DNA from: Roseiarcus sp963741845
GTDB lineage: Bacteria > Pseudomonadota > Alphaproteobacteria > Rhizobiales > Beijerinckiaceae
Direction: 5' to 3'
Length of the DNA stretch: 64,000 nt
Assembly (NCBI GenBank): GCA_963741845.1
Contig: CAVUJV010000023.1
Location: 279,482 to 343,481 of the forward strand
Shown here: positions 37,183 to 45,602 of the stretch, in pieces
Layout of the letters: each line of letters begins with the position of its first letter
How positions within the stretch are numbered: the first letter of the stretch is position 1
Position numbers and translations under genes: made by a program
Notes under the pieces: generated by a model
Told to the model about the DNA's origin: nothing
The model's input: the letters and a program-made list of their open reading frames with translations, nothing else
The model's database searches: none

Positions 37183-38085
37183 ATGGTCGACATCCGCTTG
37201 CTGGTGGACTGCAAGAACCACCTCGGTGAAGGTCCGCTCTGGGATGTCGAGGAGCAGCGGCTGTATTGGATCGACAGCTCCGCCGCCGAGATCTGGAGCT
37301 GCCGTGCGGATGGCAGCGACGTGAAAACCTATTTCGTGCGCCGGCATATTGGCTCCATGGCGCTACGTGAGAAGGGCGGCGCCGTGCTGGCGCTGTCCAA
37401 TGGCTTCAATCTCTACGACTTCAAGACGCAGAAGGTCGAGCATATCGGCGACCCCGAAGCCGACGAGCCGGAGAACCGGCTGAACGACGGCAAGGTCGAT
37501 CGCCGCGGTCAATTCCTGGCTGGATACATGTCGTACGATCACGACCGGGAAGATGCGGCTCGCGGGCAGCGGCCGGTTCGCAACTCGGCGCTATACCGTC
37601 TTGATCCCGACCTCACGATCCATCGCCTCGAGTCGGGAATCAAATGCTCAAACGGGCCGTGCTGGAGCCCCGACAATAAAACATTCTATTTTTGCGACTC
37701 GTACGATGACGTCATGTACGCATACGACTACGACATCGACACTGGCGCCATCGCCAATCGCCGCGTGTTCCTGTCTGCGCGCGACTACGCCGGCACGTTC
37801 GACGGTTCCACCGTCGATGCGGAGGGCTTCATCTGGAATGCTCATGTGTTTGGCGGTCGCATCATTCGCTACGCGCCGGATGGTCGCATCGACCGCATGA
37901 TAGAATTCCCGGTGCGCAACCTGACCAGCGTGATGTTCGGCGGGCCCAATCTTGATGTCTTGTATCTCACCAGCATGGGGCGGCCGATCAAGGGCATTCC
38001 GCAGAAGGAACCGAACGCCGGGGGCGTGTTCGCGGTGTATGGACTCGGCGTGAAGGGACTTCCGGAACCGCGCTTCGCCGGCTGA
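37183..38085 (+). CDS. SMP-30/gluconolactonase-family lactonase 1
   Basis: 300 residues from ATG 37183 (GGAGG eight bases upstream). Six-bladed propeller with the metal ligands expected for the family: Glu in NHLGEGPLWDVEEQRLYWID, Asn in ENRLNDGKVDRRGQFLAGYM, Asn in IKCSNGPCWSPDNKTFYFCD, and Asp in FDGSTVDAEGFIWNAHVFGG. All four are present, so it should be active. These calcium or zinc enzymes open sugar lactones to aldonic acids. It is followed after 42 bases by a second, more diverged member, and is divergent from the SDR operon. Confidence 0.88.
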   Translation: MVDIRLLVDCKNHLGEGPLWDVEEQRLYWIDSSAAEIWSCRADGSDVKTYFVRRHIGSMALREKGGAVLALSNGFNLYDFKTQKVEHIGDPEADEPENRLNDGKVDRRGQFLAGYMSYDHDREDAARGQRPVRNSALYRLDPDLTIHRLESGIKCSNGPCWSPDNKTFYFCDSYDDVMYAYDYDIDTGAIANRRVFLSARDYAGTFDGSTVDAEGFIWNAHVFGGRIIRYAPDGRIDRMIEFPVRNLTSVMFGGPNLDVLYLTSMGRPIKGIPQKEPNAGGVFAVYGLGVKGLPEPRFAG

Positions 38086-38127
38086 TTGCTCCACGTCGGC
38101 TCAGGCCCGGCCAAAAAGGGAAGTGTC

Positions 38128-39015
38128 ATGAAAGTCGAAATGCTCGCGGACGGACTCGGTTGGCCCGAAGGTCCAGCGCCCTTGCCCGATGGGCGAATCC
38201 TCTTTGTCGAAACCTATCGCAGCCAGGTCTCGGTTTGGCGGCCTGGCCACGCGGTCGAGCAGTTCGCCTATGTCGGCGGCGGACCAAATGCGGTGCTGGC
38301 TGCGGCCGACGGCTATTGCTATGTCACGCAAAACGGCGGCGTGATCGGGCCGTGGCGCGCGACCGATAAGCGCCCGCCATCGATCCAGCGAATCACGCCA
38401 AGCGGCAAGGTGGAAGTCCTGGTCACGGAAGTCGCGGGGCACACGCTACGCGCCCCCAACGATCTCGCGTTCGGTCCGGACGGTCGACTCTACTTCACGG
38501 ATCCCGGCGGAGCGTTCGACCCCGTGAACCGGCCCGATCCTTCGCGCATCTTCGCCCTCAATTCCGACGGAACCGGCGAACTGATATTGGAACTCGAACC
38601 TGTCTACTCCAATGGGATTGTCATCGAGGCTTCCGGCGATATCGTTTGGGTGGAAAGCTATACCAACGCGGTGAAGCGCCGGACCAGGGACGGGCGAATC
38701 GTCGAGTTGTGCGTGCTGCCGGAGAAGGGCAAGCCCGACGGATTGAAGATCGCAAAGAATGGCGATTTGTATATCTCGGCCCTGCTCGCAAAAGGTCTCG
38801 ACGTCGTGAAGCCTGACGGAACCTATGCCGGTTTCATCCCGGTCGGCCGCGCGCCGACCAATTGCGCCTTCGTCGGCGGCGATCTGTATGTCACGGACGG
38901 CGGCCACCTCGGACTGTCTGCGACTCCCGAAATGGCGGGTGCGCTCTGGCGAGTCTCGCTTGACGATGCGGCGGGCCTCGATCTGTTCCAGGGCCACGTC
39001 GGCGGCCGGGAGTAG
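38128..39015 (+). CDS. SMP-30/gluconolactonase-like lactonase 2
   Basis: 295 residues from ATG 38128 with AGGGAAG upstream. Again a six-bladed propeller: GLGWPEGPAPLPDGRILFVE, RAPNDLAFGPDGRLYFTDPG, PVYSNGIVIEASGDIVWVES, and GKPDGLKIAKNGDLYISALL hold the ligand residues. It is only distantly like its neighbour, so the two probably act on different lactones or one on a related ester. It is in tandem with lactonase 1 and ends 14 bases before the convergent cupin gene. Confidence 0.85.
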   Translation: MKVEMLADGLGWPEGPAPLPDGRILFVETYRSQVSVWRPGHAVEQFAYVGGGPNAVLAAADGYCYVTQNGGVIGPWRATDKRPPSIQRITPSGKVEVLVTEVAGHTLRAPNDLAFGPDGRLYFTDPGGAFDPVNRPDPSRIFALNSDGTGELILELEPVYSNGIVIEASGDIVWVESYTNAVKRRTRDGRIVELCVLPEKGKPDGLKIAKNGDLYISALLAKGLDVVKPDGTYAGFIPVGRAPTNCAFVGGDLYVTDGGHLGLSATPEMAGALWRVSLDDAAGLDLFQGHVGGRE

Positions 39016-39029
39016 CCCCGGAACGCTGC

Positions 39030-39563
39030 TCAGTCCGGACCGTTGTCTGCATCGACCAGAACGGCCATCAGCAGCGCGTCTTCCGTGCCGTTATTGACCC
39101 AGGCGTGATTCGTACCCCGCTGAACGACGACGTCGAGCGGCTGCAGATCCACCTCCTCCGTATCGAGCACCAGCGTGATCTTGCCTTTCAAAAGGATGAT
39201 GTAGTCGGTGGTCTTGGACTGATGCATCGCCGGATGCTTCGTGGTGTCCGGTTGCAGATGCCCGCCCTTCATCTCGGCGAACCACTCCCTCGCGAGTCGA
39301 TAGCGTTCTTCCTTCGGCAAGTCGCTGGTCAGGCTTTCCGGCGCGATCTGGAAATAGCGAAACAACGTGCCGCGGCGCGGTGGTTCGAGCTGATCGGACT
39401 TTGTCGCATTGTCGAAGTGGCCATCGTTGCTGGCGGGCGTACGGTCGGTGAGCCATAGTTCGGTCAGTACGCCGATTGTGTTGCTCGCGAGCCCGTCGAT
39501 GAGCACTTTTGAACGCCCCTTGGCGTCGTTGGTGGTGACAATTCGACGAACGGGTTGCGGCAT
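39030..39563 (-). CDS. Cupin-domain protein
   Basis: 177 residues. A single beta-barrel cupin occupies the C-terminal 100 residues: MHQSKTTDYIILLKGKITLV, LDTEEVDLQPLDVVVQRGTN and HAWVNNGTEDALLMAVLVD carry the two cupin motifs, with histidine and glutamate replaced in part, so metal binding is uncertain. ATG 39563 has GGAG nine bases upstream. Such proteins are isomerases, dioxygenases or sensors of sugar acids. It is the last gene of the minus-strand importer unit, following the fused permease by 37 bases. Confidence 0.8.
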   Translation of the reverse strand: MPQPVRRIVTTNDAKGRSKVLIDGLASNTIGVLTELWLTDRTPASNDGHFDNATKSDQLEPPRRGTLFRYFQIAPESLTSDLPKEERYRLAREWFAEMKGGHLQPDTTKHPAMHQSKTTDYIILLKGKITLVLDTEEVDLQPLDVVVQRGTNHAWVNNGTEDALLMAVLVDADNGPD

Positions 39564-39600
39564 GGGTGCGATCTCCGCCAAATTGAAAGGAGAGTGTCCG

Positions 39601-41664
39601 TTATCGGTCTCGGAGGGCCACGACGGAGACGAGAACCACGGCGCCAAAGATGATGTCACGCGCTGCGTGCGGCCATGTCGTTCCGGCGAGCAGCGTTTGC
39701 AATGCGGTTAGCAACAAGACGCCGCCAATCATGCCGAGATAGTGCCCGCGGCCGCCGGTGATCAACGTACCGCCGACGACGACCACGGCGATCGACGGAA
39801 GCATGAAGTCATCACCCATGCCGAGGCTGGCCTGGCCGCTGAAGCCGGTTGCGAGAATGCCGACAAGAGCGGAACAGAAACCGCTCAGCATATAGACGCG
39901 GGTGATCGTCGAATTCACGTTGACTGCGGAAAGGAAGGACGCACGCGGGCTATTGCCGACGGCATAGACCGAGCGGCCGAACACCGTGCGATCCAGCAGC
40001 ACCACGGCGAACACGCCGAATGCGAGCACGAGGAACACCACAGGCGTCAGCCCGGCAAGTGATCCGGTCAAAAGCCAGCGCAATGACGGCGAGGCGAATC
40101 CAGCTGGCGTGCCGCCGCTGAACAGCAACGCCGCACCTTGCAGAATGCCGTTCGTGGCCAGCGTGATGACAATTGGGGGCAACCCGAGCACCGTGACGCC
40201 GAGGCCGTTGAACATGCCGATCAACGCGCCGGCCGCCAGCACGAGCGGTACGACCCAGAGCGTCGCGACGTTCGACCCCTGGATCAGCCCTGCGGCGAGA
40301 ATGCCGCAGAACGCGATGGTCCAGGGCACCGAAAGGTCGAGCCCCCCCGCGAGGATCACGCTGCCCTGGCCAAGCGCAAGGATCGCCAGGAAAGTGCTGA
40401 GAACAAGCAATGAATCATAGTATTTCAATGACAACACGATGTTGTCGTGGGACACCAGCGCGGTCGCGACGATCACCAGAATGAACGAGAGATAGGCGGG
40501 AGTCGTATACCGAACGAATTCGGCATGCCGGCTCAGCCACGAGGCCTGATCGGCCGGTCGCGCCTCCGACGTGCCGCGAGCGCGCAGCGGCAGCCCGGCA
40601 TCGATGCCCGTCCGAACCTGACGCGCCAGCGTCCCACGTGAGCGGGCGCGCAGCCAGTCGCGCGCGTGCAGAACCGACTGCAGCGCGATCGAGTCGCGAC
40701 CGAGGGAAGACGCGAACACAGCGAGGATCAGCACGATGCCTTCGGCGATCGTTGCGTAATAGGCCGATACGTCCAGCGCGAGCAGGATATTGATCATCAG
40801 CATCAGCGTGTAGGCGCCGAACACCGAACCGACGGCGCCGCCGCTACCTCCGCCGAGCAACGTCCCGCCAAGCACCACCGCAGTGAACGTCTGCAGCAGC
40901 ATCGGGTCGCCAACCAGCGGATCGGCGGCGCCCGTCTGCGCGGCGATGAAAACGCCGGCGGCGCCATAGAACGTTCCGCCGAGGACGAAAGCCGCAAAGC
41001 GGGTCCAGCGGACATTGATGCCGGCCGCATAGGCGGAGTCCGAATCGCATCCGGTTGCGAACAGAGCCGTGCCGAAGCGCGTGCGCTTGAGCGCCAGCCA
41101 AATGCCGATCGCGCCCAGGATCACAATGGCCGGCGCAGGAAGAACGCCCGGAATGGCAGAACCCGTGAAGAAGCTGGTGAGTTCGTGCGCAACCGCGCCA
41201 CCTGGGTCCGGAAGGATCAGCAATGTGATGCCGCGCACCAGAAACATGGTGGCGAGCGTCACCACGATCGGCTGGAGCCGCACAAACGCGACGAAGAAGC
41301 CGTTAAATGCGCCGACCGCCGCGCCGACTGCGAGTCCGGCGAAAACGACGCCGATCTGCGCGGCGGTCGTTTCCTGCGGCGTCGTGGCGACGAACGCGTT
41401 CACCAGCGAGATAACGGCCCCCGCCGAAAGGTCGAAGCCGCCGACCAGGATGACGAATGTCTGCCCGATGGACGCGAGCGCGAGCGCGGCGCCGCTGCCG
41501 AGGATCGAATTGATGTCGTAGTAGCCGAGCGAGACCGGCGAGATCAGGTCCACGAACGCCAACAGGCACGCGAACACCACAACGATCGCGATCAACCCCC
41601 AATTCTTGGCCAGTGCGATTCGAAAGTCCGACTGCCTGGGCGGAGTCAACGTCATCGCGCTCAT
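39601..41664 (-). CDS. Sugar ABC transporter permease: two RbsC-type domains fused in one chain
   Basis: 687 residues, twice the usual length. Residues about 20-325 form one complete permease (signature ILVGGFDLSAGAVISLVNAF; loop FATGCDSDSAYAAGINVRWT). A hydrophilic linker of about 60 residues (about 330-390) leads to a second complete permease (signature ILAGGLDLSVPWTIAFCGIL; loop YAVGNSPRASFLSAVNVNST). Both halves keep the membrane segments and the ATPase-contact loop, so the chain should act as a covalent heterodimer. The gene overlaps the ATPase stop by four bases. No stop or frame problem separates the halves, so the fusion is real. Confidence 0.88.
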   Translation of the reverse strand: MSAMTLTPPRQSDFRIALAKNWGLIAIVVVFACLLAFVDLISPVSLGYYDINSILGSGAALALASIGQTFVILVGGFDLSAGAVISLVNAFVATTPQETTAAQIGVVFAGLAVGAAVGAFNGFFVAFVRLQPIVVTLATMFLVRGITLLILPDPGGAVAHELTSFFTGSAIPGVLPAPAIVILGAIGIWLALKRTRFGTALFATGCDSDSAYAAGINVRWTRFAAFVLGGTFYGAAGVFIAAQTGAADPLVGDPMLLQTFTAVVLGGTLLGGGSGGAVGSVFGAYTLMLMINILLALDVSAYYATIAEGIVLILAVFASSLGRDSIALQSVLHARDWLRARSRGTLARQVRTGIDAGLPLRARGTSEARPADQASWLSRHAEFVRYTTPAYLSFILVIVATALVSHDNIVLSLKYYDSLLVLSTFLAILALGQGSVILAGGLDLSVPWTIAFCGILAAGLIQGSNVATLWVVPLVLAAGALIGMFNGLGVTVLGLPPIVITLATNGILQGAALLFSGGTPAGFASPSLRWLLTGSLAGLTPVVFLVLAFGVFAVVLLDRTVFGRSVYAVGNSPRASFLSAVNVNSTITRVYMLSGFCSALVGILATGFSGQASLGMGDDFMLPSIAVVVVGGTLITGGRGHYLGMIGGVLLLTALQTLLAGTTWPHAARDIIFGAVVLVSVVALRDR

Positions 41665-43205
41665 GATGGCATGCTCTCGCTCTCCGCGTGCGCGGCCGTG
41701 GTCTCGCCGAGGGCGGCGCGAATGAGCACTTCCTCGTCAAGTTGGGCGGCCGGAATCTCTCGCACCATGCGTCCGCCGTACATCACAAGCACGCGGTGGC
41801 AGAGGTTCACCAGTTCGGGTATCTCGGTGGAGAACAGCAGAACCGAACCGCCTGCCTCGGCGAACTGATGAATGAGCAGGTAAATCTCGTGCTTGGTGCC
41901 GACATCCACGCCGCGCGTCGGGTCATACATCAGCATCACGCGGCTGCCGGCCAACAACCATTTGGCGATCGCAATCTTCTGCTGGTTACCGCCACTGAAG
42001 GCGCCCACGCGCGTGTATAGGGCGCGCCCCTGCACCTGGACGATATCCATGACCTCTTCGACGGCCGCAGTCTCCGCCGCGTCGTCGATCAGACCGAAAT
42101 GCGTGAACCGCTCCAACACCGGCAATGATATGTTGCGCCGGCCATCGAGCTTGAGGAACAGGCCTTCGGTCTTGCGGTCCTCCGGGATCAGGCTGATGCC
42201 GATATTTGCACGCACCGCGTCGCGCGGCGACATCAAAGTCACCGGCTTGCCATTCACCTCGATATGACCCTCGCTCAACGGCGCGGCTCCAAAGCAGCCA
42301 AGAAACAGTTCCAGCTGACCCATGCCCTGGAGGCCGGAGACGCCGAGGATCTCTCCCGGCGCTATCTCGAACGAGACGCTGTGCAGCCGTTCGGCGACGG
42401 ATAGCTTGTGCGCCGCCAGCGCTGGGTCCGGGGATTTGCGAATGGTGTCGCCGCGGGGCGGGAATGTCGCTGTAAGCGAGCGGCCGATGATCATACGGAT
42501 GATCTCGTCCTCGGGCAGTTCGCCGACGCGGGCGGTGCCAACGTCCTTGCCATTGCGCAGGACCGTGAGCAATTCGCAGAATGCGTTCACCTCCGGCATG
42601 CGATGCGAAATGAAAATAACCGATGCGCCCCTCGCCTTGGTGTCCGCGATGATTTGACCGAGCCAGTCGATATCCCGGCCAGACAACGTGGACGTCGGCT
42701 CGTCGAGCACCAGCACGCGCGGATTTCTAAAGACTGCGCGGGCGATTTCCAGCTTCTGACGAACCGGCAGCTCGAGGTCGCGAATCTCGCTGCGTGGGTC
42801 GATGTAGCCGAGGCCGAGGCGTTCGAGGTGCTCAACCGCGCGCCGCTCACCCTCGCGTCGGCGAACGCCTCCCCAGCGGTTGATCGGTTCATCCGGCAAG
42901 AGCAGATTTTGCGCGACGGTAAGATTGCGAATCTGCGTCATTTCCTGGAACGCGGCCTGCAAGCCGAGGCGCTGGGCGCTCCGTGGGCTGTCGACGAGAA
43001 GAGGCTCTCCAAACAAATCGAGCTGACCGGAATCAGGCCGCACAAGCCCACTCAGGATCTTGACAAGGGTCGATTTGCCGGCGCCGTTCTCCCCCAACAA
43101 CGCATGCACCGTTCCGGGTTCGACCGAGAACGACGCGTTGTCCAGCGCGATGGTTGCACCGTACGCTTTACGAATGTTGCGGGCGGAAATGGCGAGCACG
43201 GGCAT
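41661..43205 (-). CDS. Sugar ABC transporter ATP-binding protein (two ABC domains)
   Basis: 514 residues from ATG 43205. First domain: Walker A GENGAGKST, Q-loop AAFQEMTQ, Walker B VLVLDEPTSTLSGRD, switch SHRMPEV. Second domain: GLQGMGQLE in place of Walker A, signature FSGGNQQKIAIAKWL, and a Walker B that reads VMLMYDPTRGVDVG, where tyrosine replaces the usual aspartate and aspartate replaces the catalytic glutamate. The second site is therefore probably weak or inactive, as in asymmetric ABC ATPases. It powers the fused permease, with which it overlaps. Confidence 0.87.
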   Translation of the reverse strand: MPVLAISARNIRKAYGATIALDNASFSVEPGTVHALLGENGAGKSTLVKILSGLVRPDSGQLDLFGEPLLVDSPRSAQRLGLQAAFQEMTQIRNLTVAQNLLLPDEPINRWGGVRRREGERRAVEHLERLGLGYIDPRSEIRDLELPVRQKLEIARAVFRNPRVLVLDEPTSTLSGRDIDWLGQIIADTKARGASVIFISHRMPEVNAFCELLTVLRNGKDVGTARVGELPEDEIIRMIIGRSLTATFPPRGDTIRKSPDPALAAHKLSVAERLHSVSFEIAPGEILGVSGLQGMGQLELFLGCFGAAPLSEGHIEVNGKPVTLMSPRDAVRANIGISLIPEDRKTEGLFLKLDGRRNISLPVLERFTHFGLIDDAAETAAVEEVMDIVQVQGRALYTRVGAFSGGNQQKIAIAKWLLAGSRVMLMYDPTRGVDVGTKHEIYLLIHQFAEAGGSVLLFSTEIPELVNLCHRVLVMYGGRMVREIPAAQLDEEVLIRAALGETTAAHAESESMPS

Positions 43206-43227
43206 GCAACCAACCGTGGACGAAAAT

Positions 43228-43253
43228 GGCCGGCGGACAGACGCCCGCCGGCC
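43228..43253 (-). promoter_or_regulatory. Stem-loop between binding-protein and ATPase genes
   Basis: A nine-base-pair stem GGCCGGCGG / CCGCCGGCC with an eight-base loop, 13 bases after the binding-protein stop and before the ATPase start on the minus strand. No T run follows in the direction of transcription. Same position and probable role as the hairpin at 10525: protecting the binding-protein message or lowering read-through. Confidence 0.6.
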
Positions 43254-43266
43254 TTGTCGTGGAGTC

Positions 43267-44394
43267 TCAGTTCTCAGGCTGGCCGACAAGCGCCGCCTGG
43301 AAACCGACCTGGGGAATGTCGGCCAGGTAGACAGACGCGAACCAGCCCGGGTTCGGCACCAACGCCGGCGGAAAGGCGTTGCAACCCGCCTTTAGTTCCG
43401 TCCAGGAGCCCGTCTCGCACATCTTCACGGTCTCGTTTGTCACCGCGCCCGGCGAAAGCAGCGTCAGCTTCTCAGGAGACTTGCCTTCGAGCTTGTCCAC
43501 CGCAATCTTCAGCGCCATCGCGCCCGGGGTCACCTGCGAACTGGCCGAGATGCTGGGCGCCCCCATCGGACGATAGGTGCCGTTGGCGCCATCGACCTTC
43601 GCCGATGTCGGCAACATCTGGATACGGTGCCCGTTCGAGCCTTCGCCTGCGCAGGGCTTCAGCTTGTCGTCGGCGATGCCGGATTCGCTCTGCATCGAGA
43701 AGGCAGTGTAACAGCCGGCCTGCATCCACAGCCCGTTAATCGTGTCCCACGGATGCGTCGCGATGATCTTGGACAATTCGGTCCGCGCCACCGCCTGGCT
43801 CCACATGCCGTTGGCGTCGGCGACCACTTTTATCCCGGGATATTTCGCGAATACCTCGTGCGCCGCTTTGTTGCGCAGCGTGTCCACCGAGGTGCCGGCG
43901 ACACCCGTGATCATCACGACGTTGCCCTTGCCGCCGAGTTTGTCGACCAGCCACTGAGCGGTCAGCTTGCCCCACTCATACTGGTCCACATGCACGTTGT
44001 AGGCGCACGGCTCCTCGATCACGCCGTCATACGCGACGATGACAACGCCTTTGTCGCAAGCCGCCTTCACCGCCTCATTGAGCGCGGTCGGCGAAATTGG
44101 GTAGACGACGATCGCTTTGGCGCCCGACTGCACCATCGCGTTGATCTGCTGGATCTGCTTCTGAGCGTTCGGTCCGGCCACCTGGACCTTGAGATCGACC
44201 TTGTCCTTCATATCTGCCGACGCCGCCATGGCCTTGACCATGTTCGCCGCCTCGGCCTGCCAGTCGTTCCCGATGTAGCTCATGCTGAGATAGATCTTGT
44301 ACTTCTCAGCCGCCTGCGCCGTCCCGATTGTCGTCACGGCGGCGGCGAGCGCAAGCGCTGCCCCCATTGTTTGCAGGAATTTTTTGCCCTTCAT
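43267..44394 (-). CDS. Sugar ABC transporter substrate-binding protein
   Basis: 375 residues from ATG 44394, preceded by GGAGGAGG. A signal peptide ends at GTAQA-AE (about residue 29). The mature part is a type-1 periplasmic binding protein: KIYLSMSYIGNDWQAEAANM, AKAIVVYPISPTALNEAVKA, VIVAYDGVIEEPCAYNVHVD and VVMITGVAGTSVDTLRNKAA. Several cysteines are present, two near the C-terminus. It is the first gene of the unit binding protein, ATPase, fused permease, cupin. The ligand is likely the sugar, lactone or acid handled by the SDR, SMP-30 and BKACE enzymes nearby. Confidence 0.86.
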   Translation of the reverse strand: MKGKKFLQTMGAALALAAAVTTIGTAQAAEKYKIYLSMSYIGNDWQAEAANMVKAMAASADMKDKVDLKVQVAGPNAQKQIQQINAMVQSGAKAIVVYPISPTALNEAVKAACDKGVVIVAYDGVIEEPCAYNVHVDQYEWGKLTAQWLVDKLGGKGNVVMITGVAGTSVDTLRNKAAHEVFAKYPGIKVVADANGMWSQAVARTELSKIIATHPWDTINGLWMQAGCYTAFSMQSESGIADDKLKPCAGEGSNGHRIQMLPTSAKVDGANGTYRPMGAPSISASSQVTPGAMALKIAVDKLEGKSPEKLTLLSPGAVTNETVKMCETGSWTELKAGCNAFPPALVPNPGWFASVYLADIPQVGFQAALVGQPEN

Positions 44395-44571
44395 GTTTTC
44401 CTCCTCCGCGAGGCCACATCGGCCCCGATTTTTGGTCGACTTCTTATCTGTTCCGCCACCACCCGTTCGCCGCCGGGCAAGCACCTCCTGACATGTGGCC
44501 GGCCGCGCTTACTAGATATCGGTTTGCCGCGTCTGGCGGAAGCTTTTGCCGGCCGACGCGGCGCACGACAC

Positions 44572-45552
44572 TCACTTGATCGCGACGACGTTGACCGGAG
44601 AGCCGGTGGCGTCCACGACCTTCAGCGGCGCCGCCACGTACAGGAAGTCCCATTGCCCGTCCTTGTGGCAATCTGGCGCCAGCTCTTCGAAATTGCAGAT
44701 CTCGTTGAAAGCGATGCCGAGATTACGCATCAGGGCGCAATGCAGCGGGATCTGCACGCCGACGTCGGGGTCCAATTCGCATTCATTGCTGATGGTGTCG
44801 GTGCAGAGCGCCGGGATCTCCATCTTGTTGAACCAGTCCACCAGCTCGGGGCTATAGGTCAGACCGGGTTCGTTGAAGTCCTTGTAGAACTGCTCTTTCG
44901 ACTGCTTGAGGCGAAGCTGCAAGAAGCCGATGCGCAAGCAGAGAATATCTCTCTTCTCGATGGTGACGCCTTGCTTCTTGGCGGCGCCGAGGAGGTCCTC
45001 CAAGCCGAGCAAGTCACCCTTGTCGAGTGCAAACTTGCCCTTGTAGGCGGCCATGTCGAGCAGCACGCCACGGCCGACGATACCCTTTTCGGCGATCGGA
45101 AGCACAGAGGCCTTCGCCATACCGCCGACCGTCGCGGAGGCGGGATAGCCGTTCCAGATTTTATTGTCATACCAGACGTGGCCGAGCGCATCGAACTGCG
45201 TCGAACCTTGCAGGAACATGGTCATCTGGTCGTCGGCGTATTCGACGCCGCCGGGAAACGCCTTTACGCGGCCGGCGTCGTAATAACTCTTGTCGCGCAC
45301 ATTCACGCGCGAGGTCGGCGCCCGGCCTGGCCAGATGGGATCGCCAGCCAGTTGCCCGATCTGCTCGCCGCAGGTGAACACCTTGCCCTGCTTGACAGCG
45401 CGGACACCGCGCAGCACCTCCTTATCCGTGAGGAAGTTCAGCGCGCCGACCTCGTCGCTTGACCCCCAGCGCCCCCAATTCGATGGCGAGCCAGCGAGAA
45501 GCTGGCCCATCCGAAGGTCTTCGTTCTTGCCCAGGGCGCCCTTGGCGGTCAT
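44572..45552 (-). CDS. Cyclase-family metal-dependent hydrolase
   Basis: 326 residues. The fold is that of kynurenine formamidase/large cyclases, with the metal-site region LQGSTQFDALGHVWYDNKIW, where glutamine stands for the first histidine of H-x-G-T-H-x-D, as in the large-cyclase subgroup. Later marks are GVLLDMAAYKG, CLRIGFLQLRLKQSKEQFY and EIPALCTDTISNECE. Family members hydrolyse amides or esters and lactones, such as formamidase and isatin hydrolase; here ring opening of a lactone or anhydride is plausible. ATG 45552 has GGAGGG upstream. It lies between the AMP-forming ligase and the importer on the same strand. Confidence 0.8.
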   Translation of the reverse strand: MTAKGALGKNEDLRMGQLLAGSPSNWGRWGSSDEVGALNFLTDKEVLRGVRAVKQGKVFTCGEQIGQLAGDPIWPGRAPTSRVNVRDKSYYDAGRVKAFPGGVEYADDQMTMFLQGSTQFDALGHVWYDNKIWNGYPASATVGGMAKASVLPIAEKGIVGRGVLLDMAAYKGKFALDKGDLLGLEDLLGAAKKQGVTIEKRDILCLRIGFLQLRLKQSKEQFYKDFNEPGLTYSPELVDWFNKMEIPALCTDTISNECELDPDVGVQIPLHCALMRNLGIAFNEICNFEELAPDCHKDGQWDFLYVAAPLKVVDATGSPVNVVAIK

Positions 45553-45602
45553 CTACGTTTCCCTCCACATGGTTGATTGTTCTATGTTCGGAGTCTGCCG
45601 CG

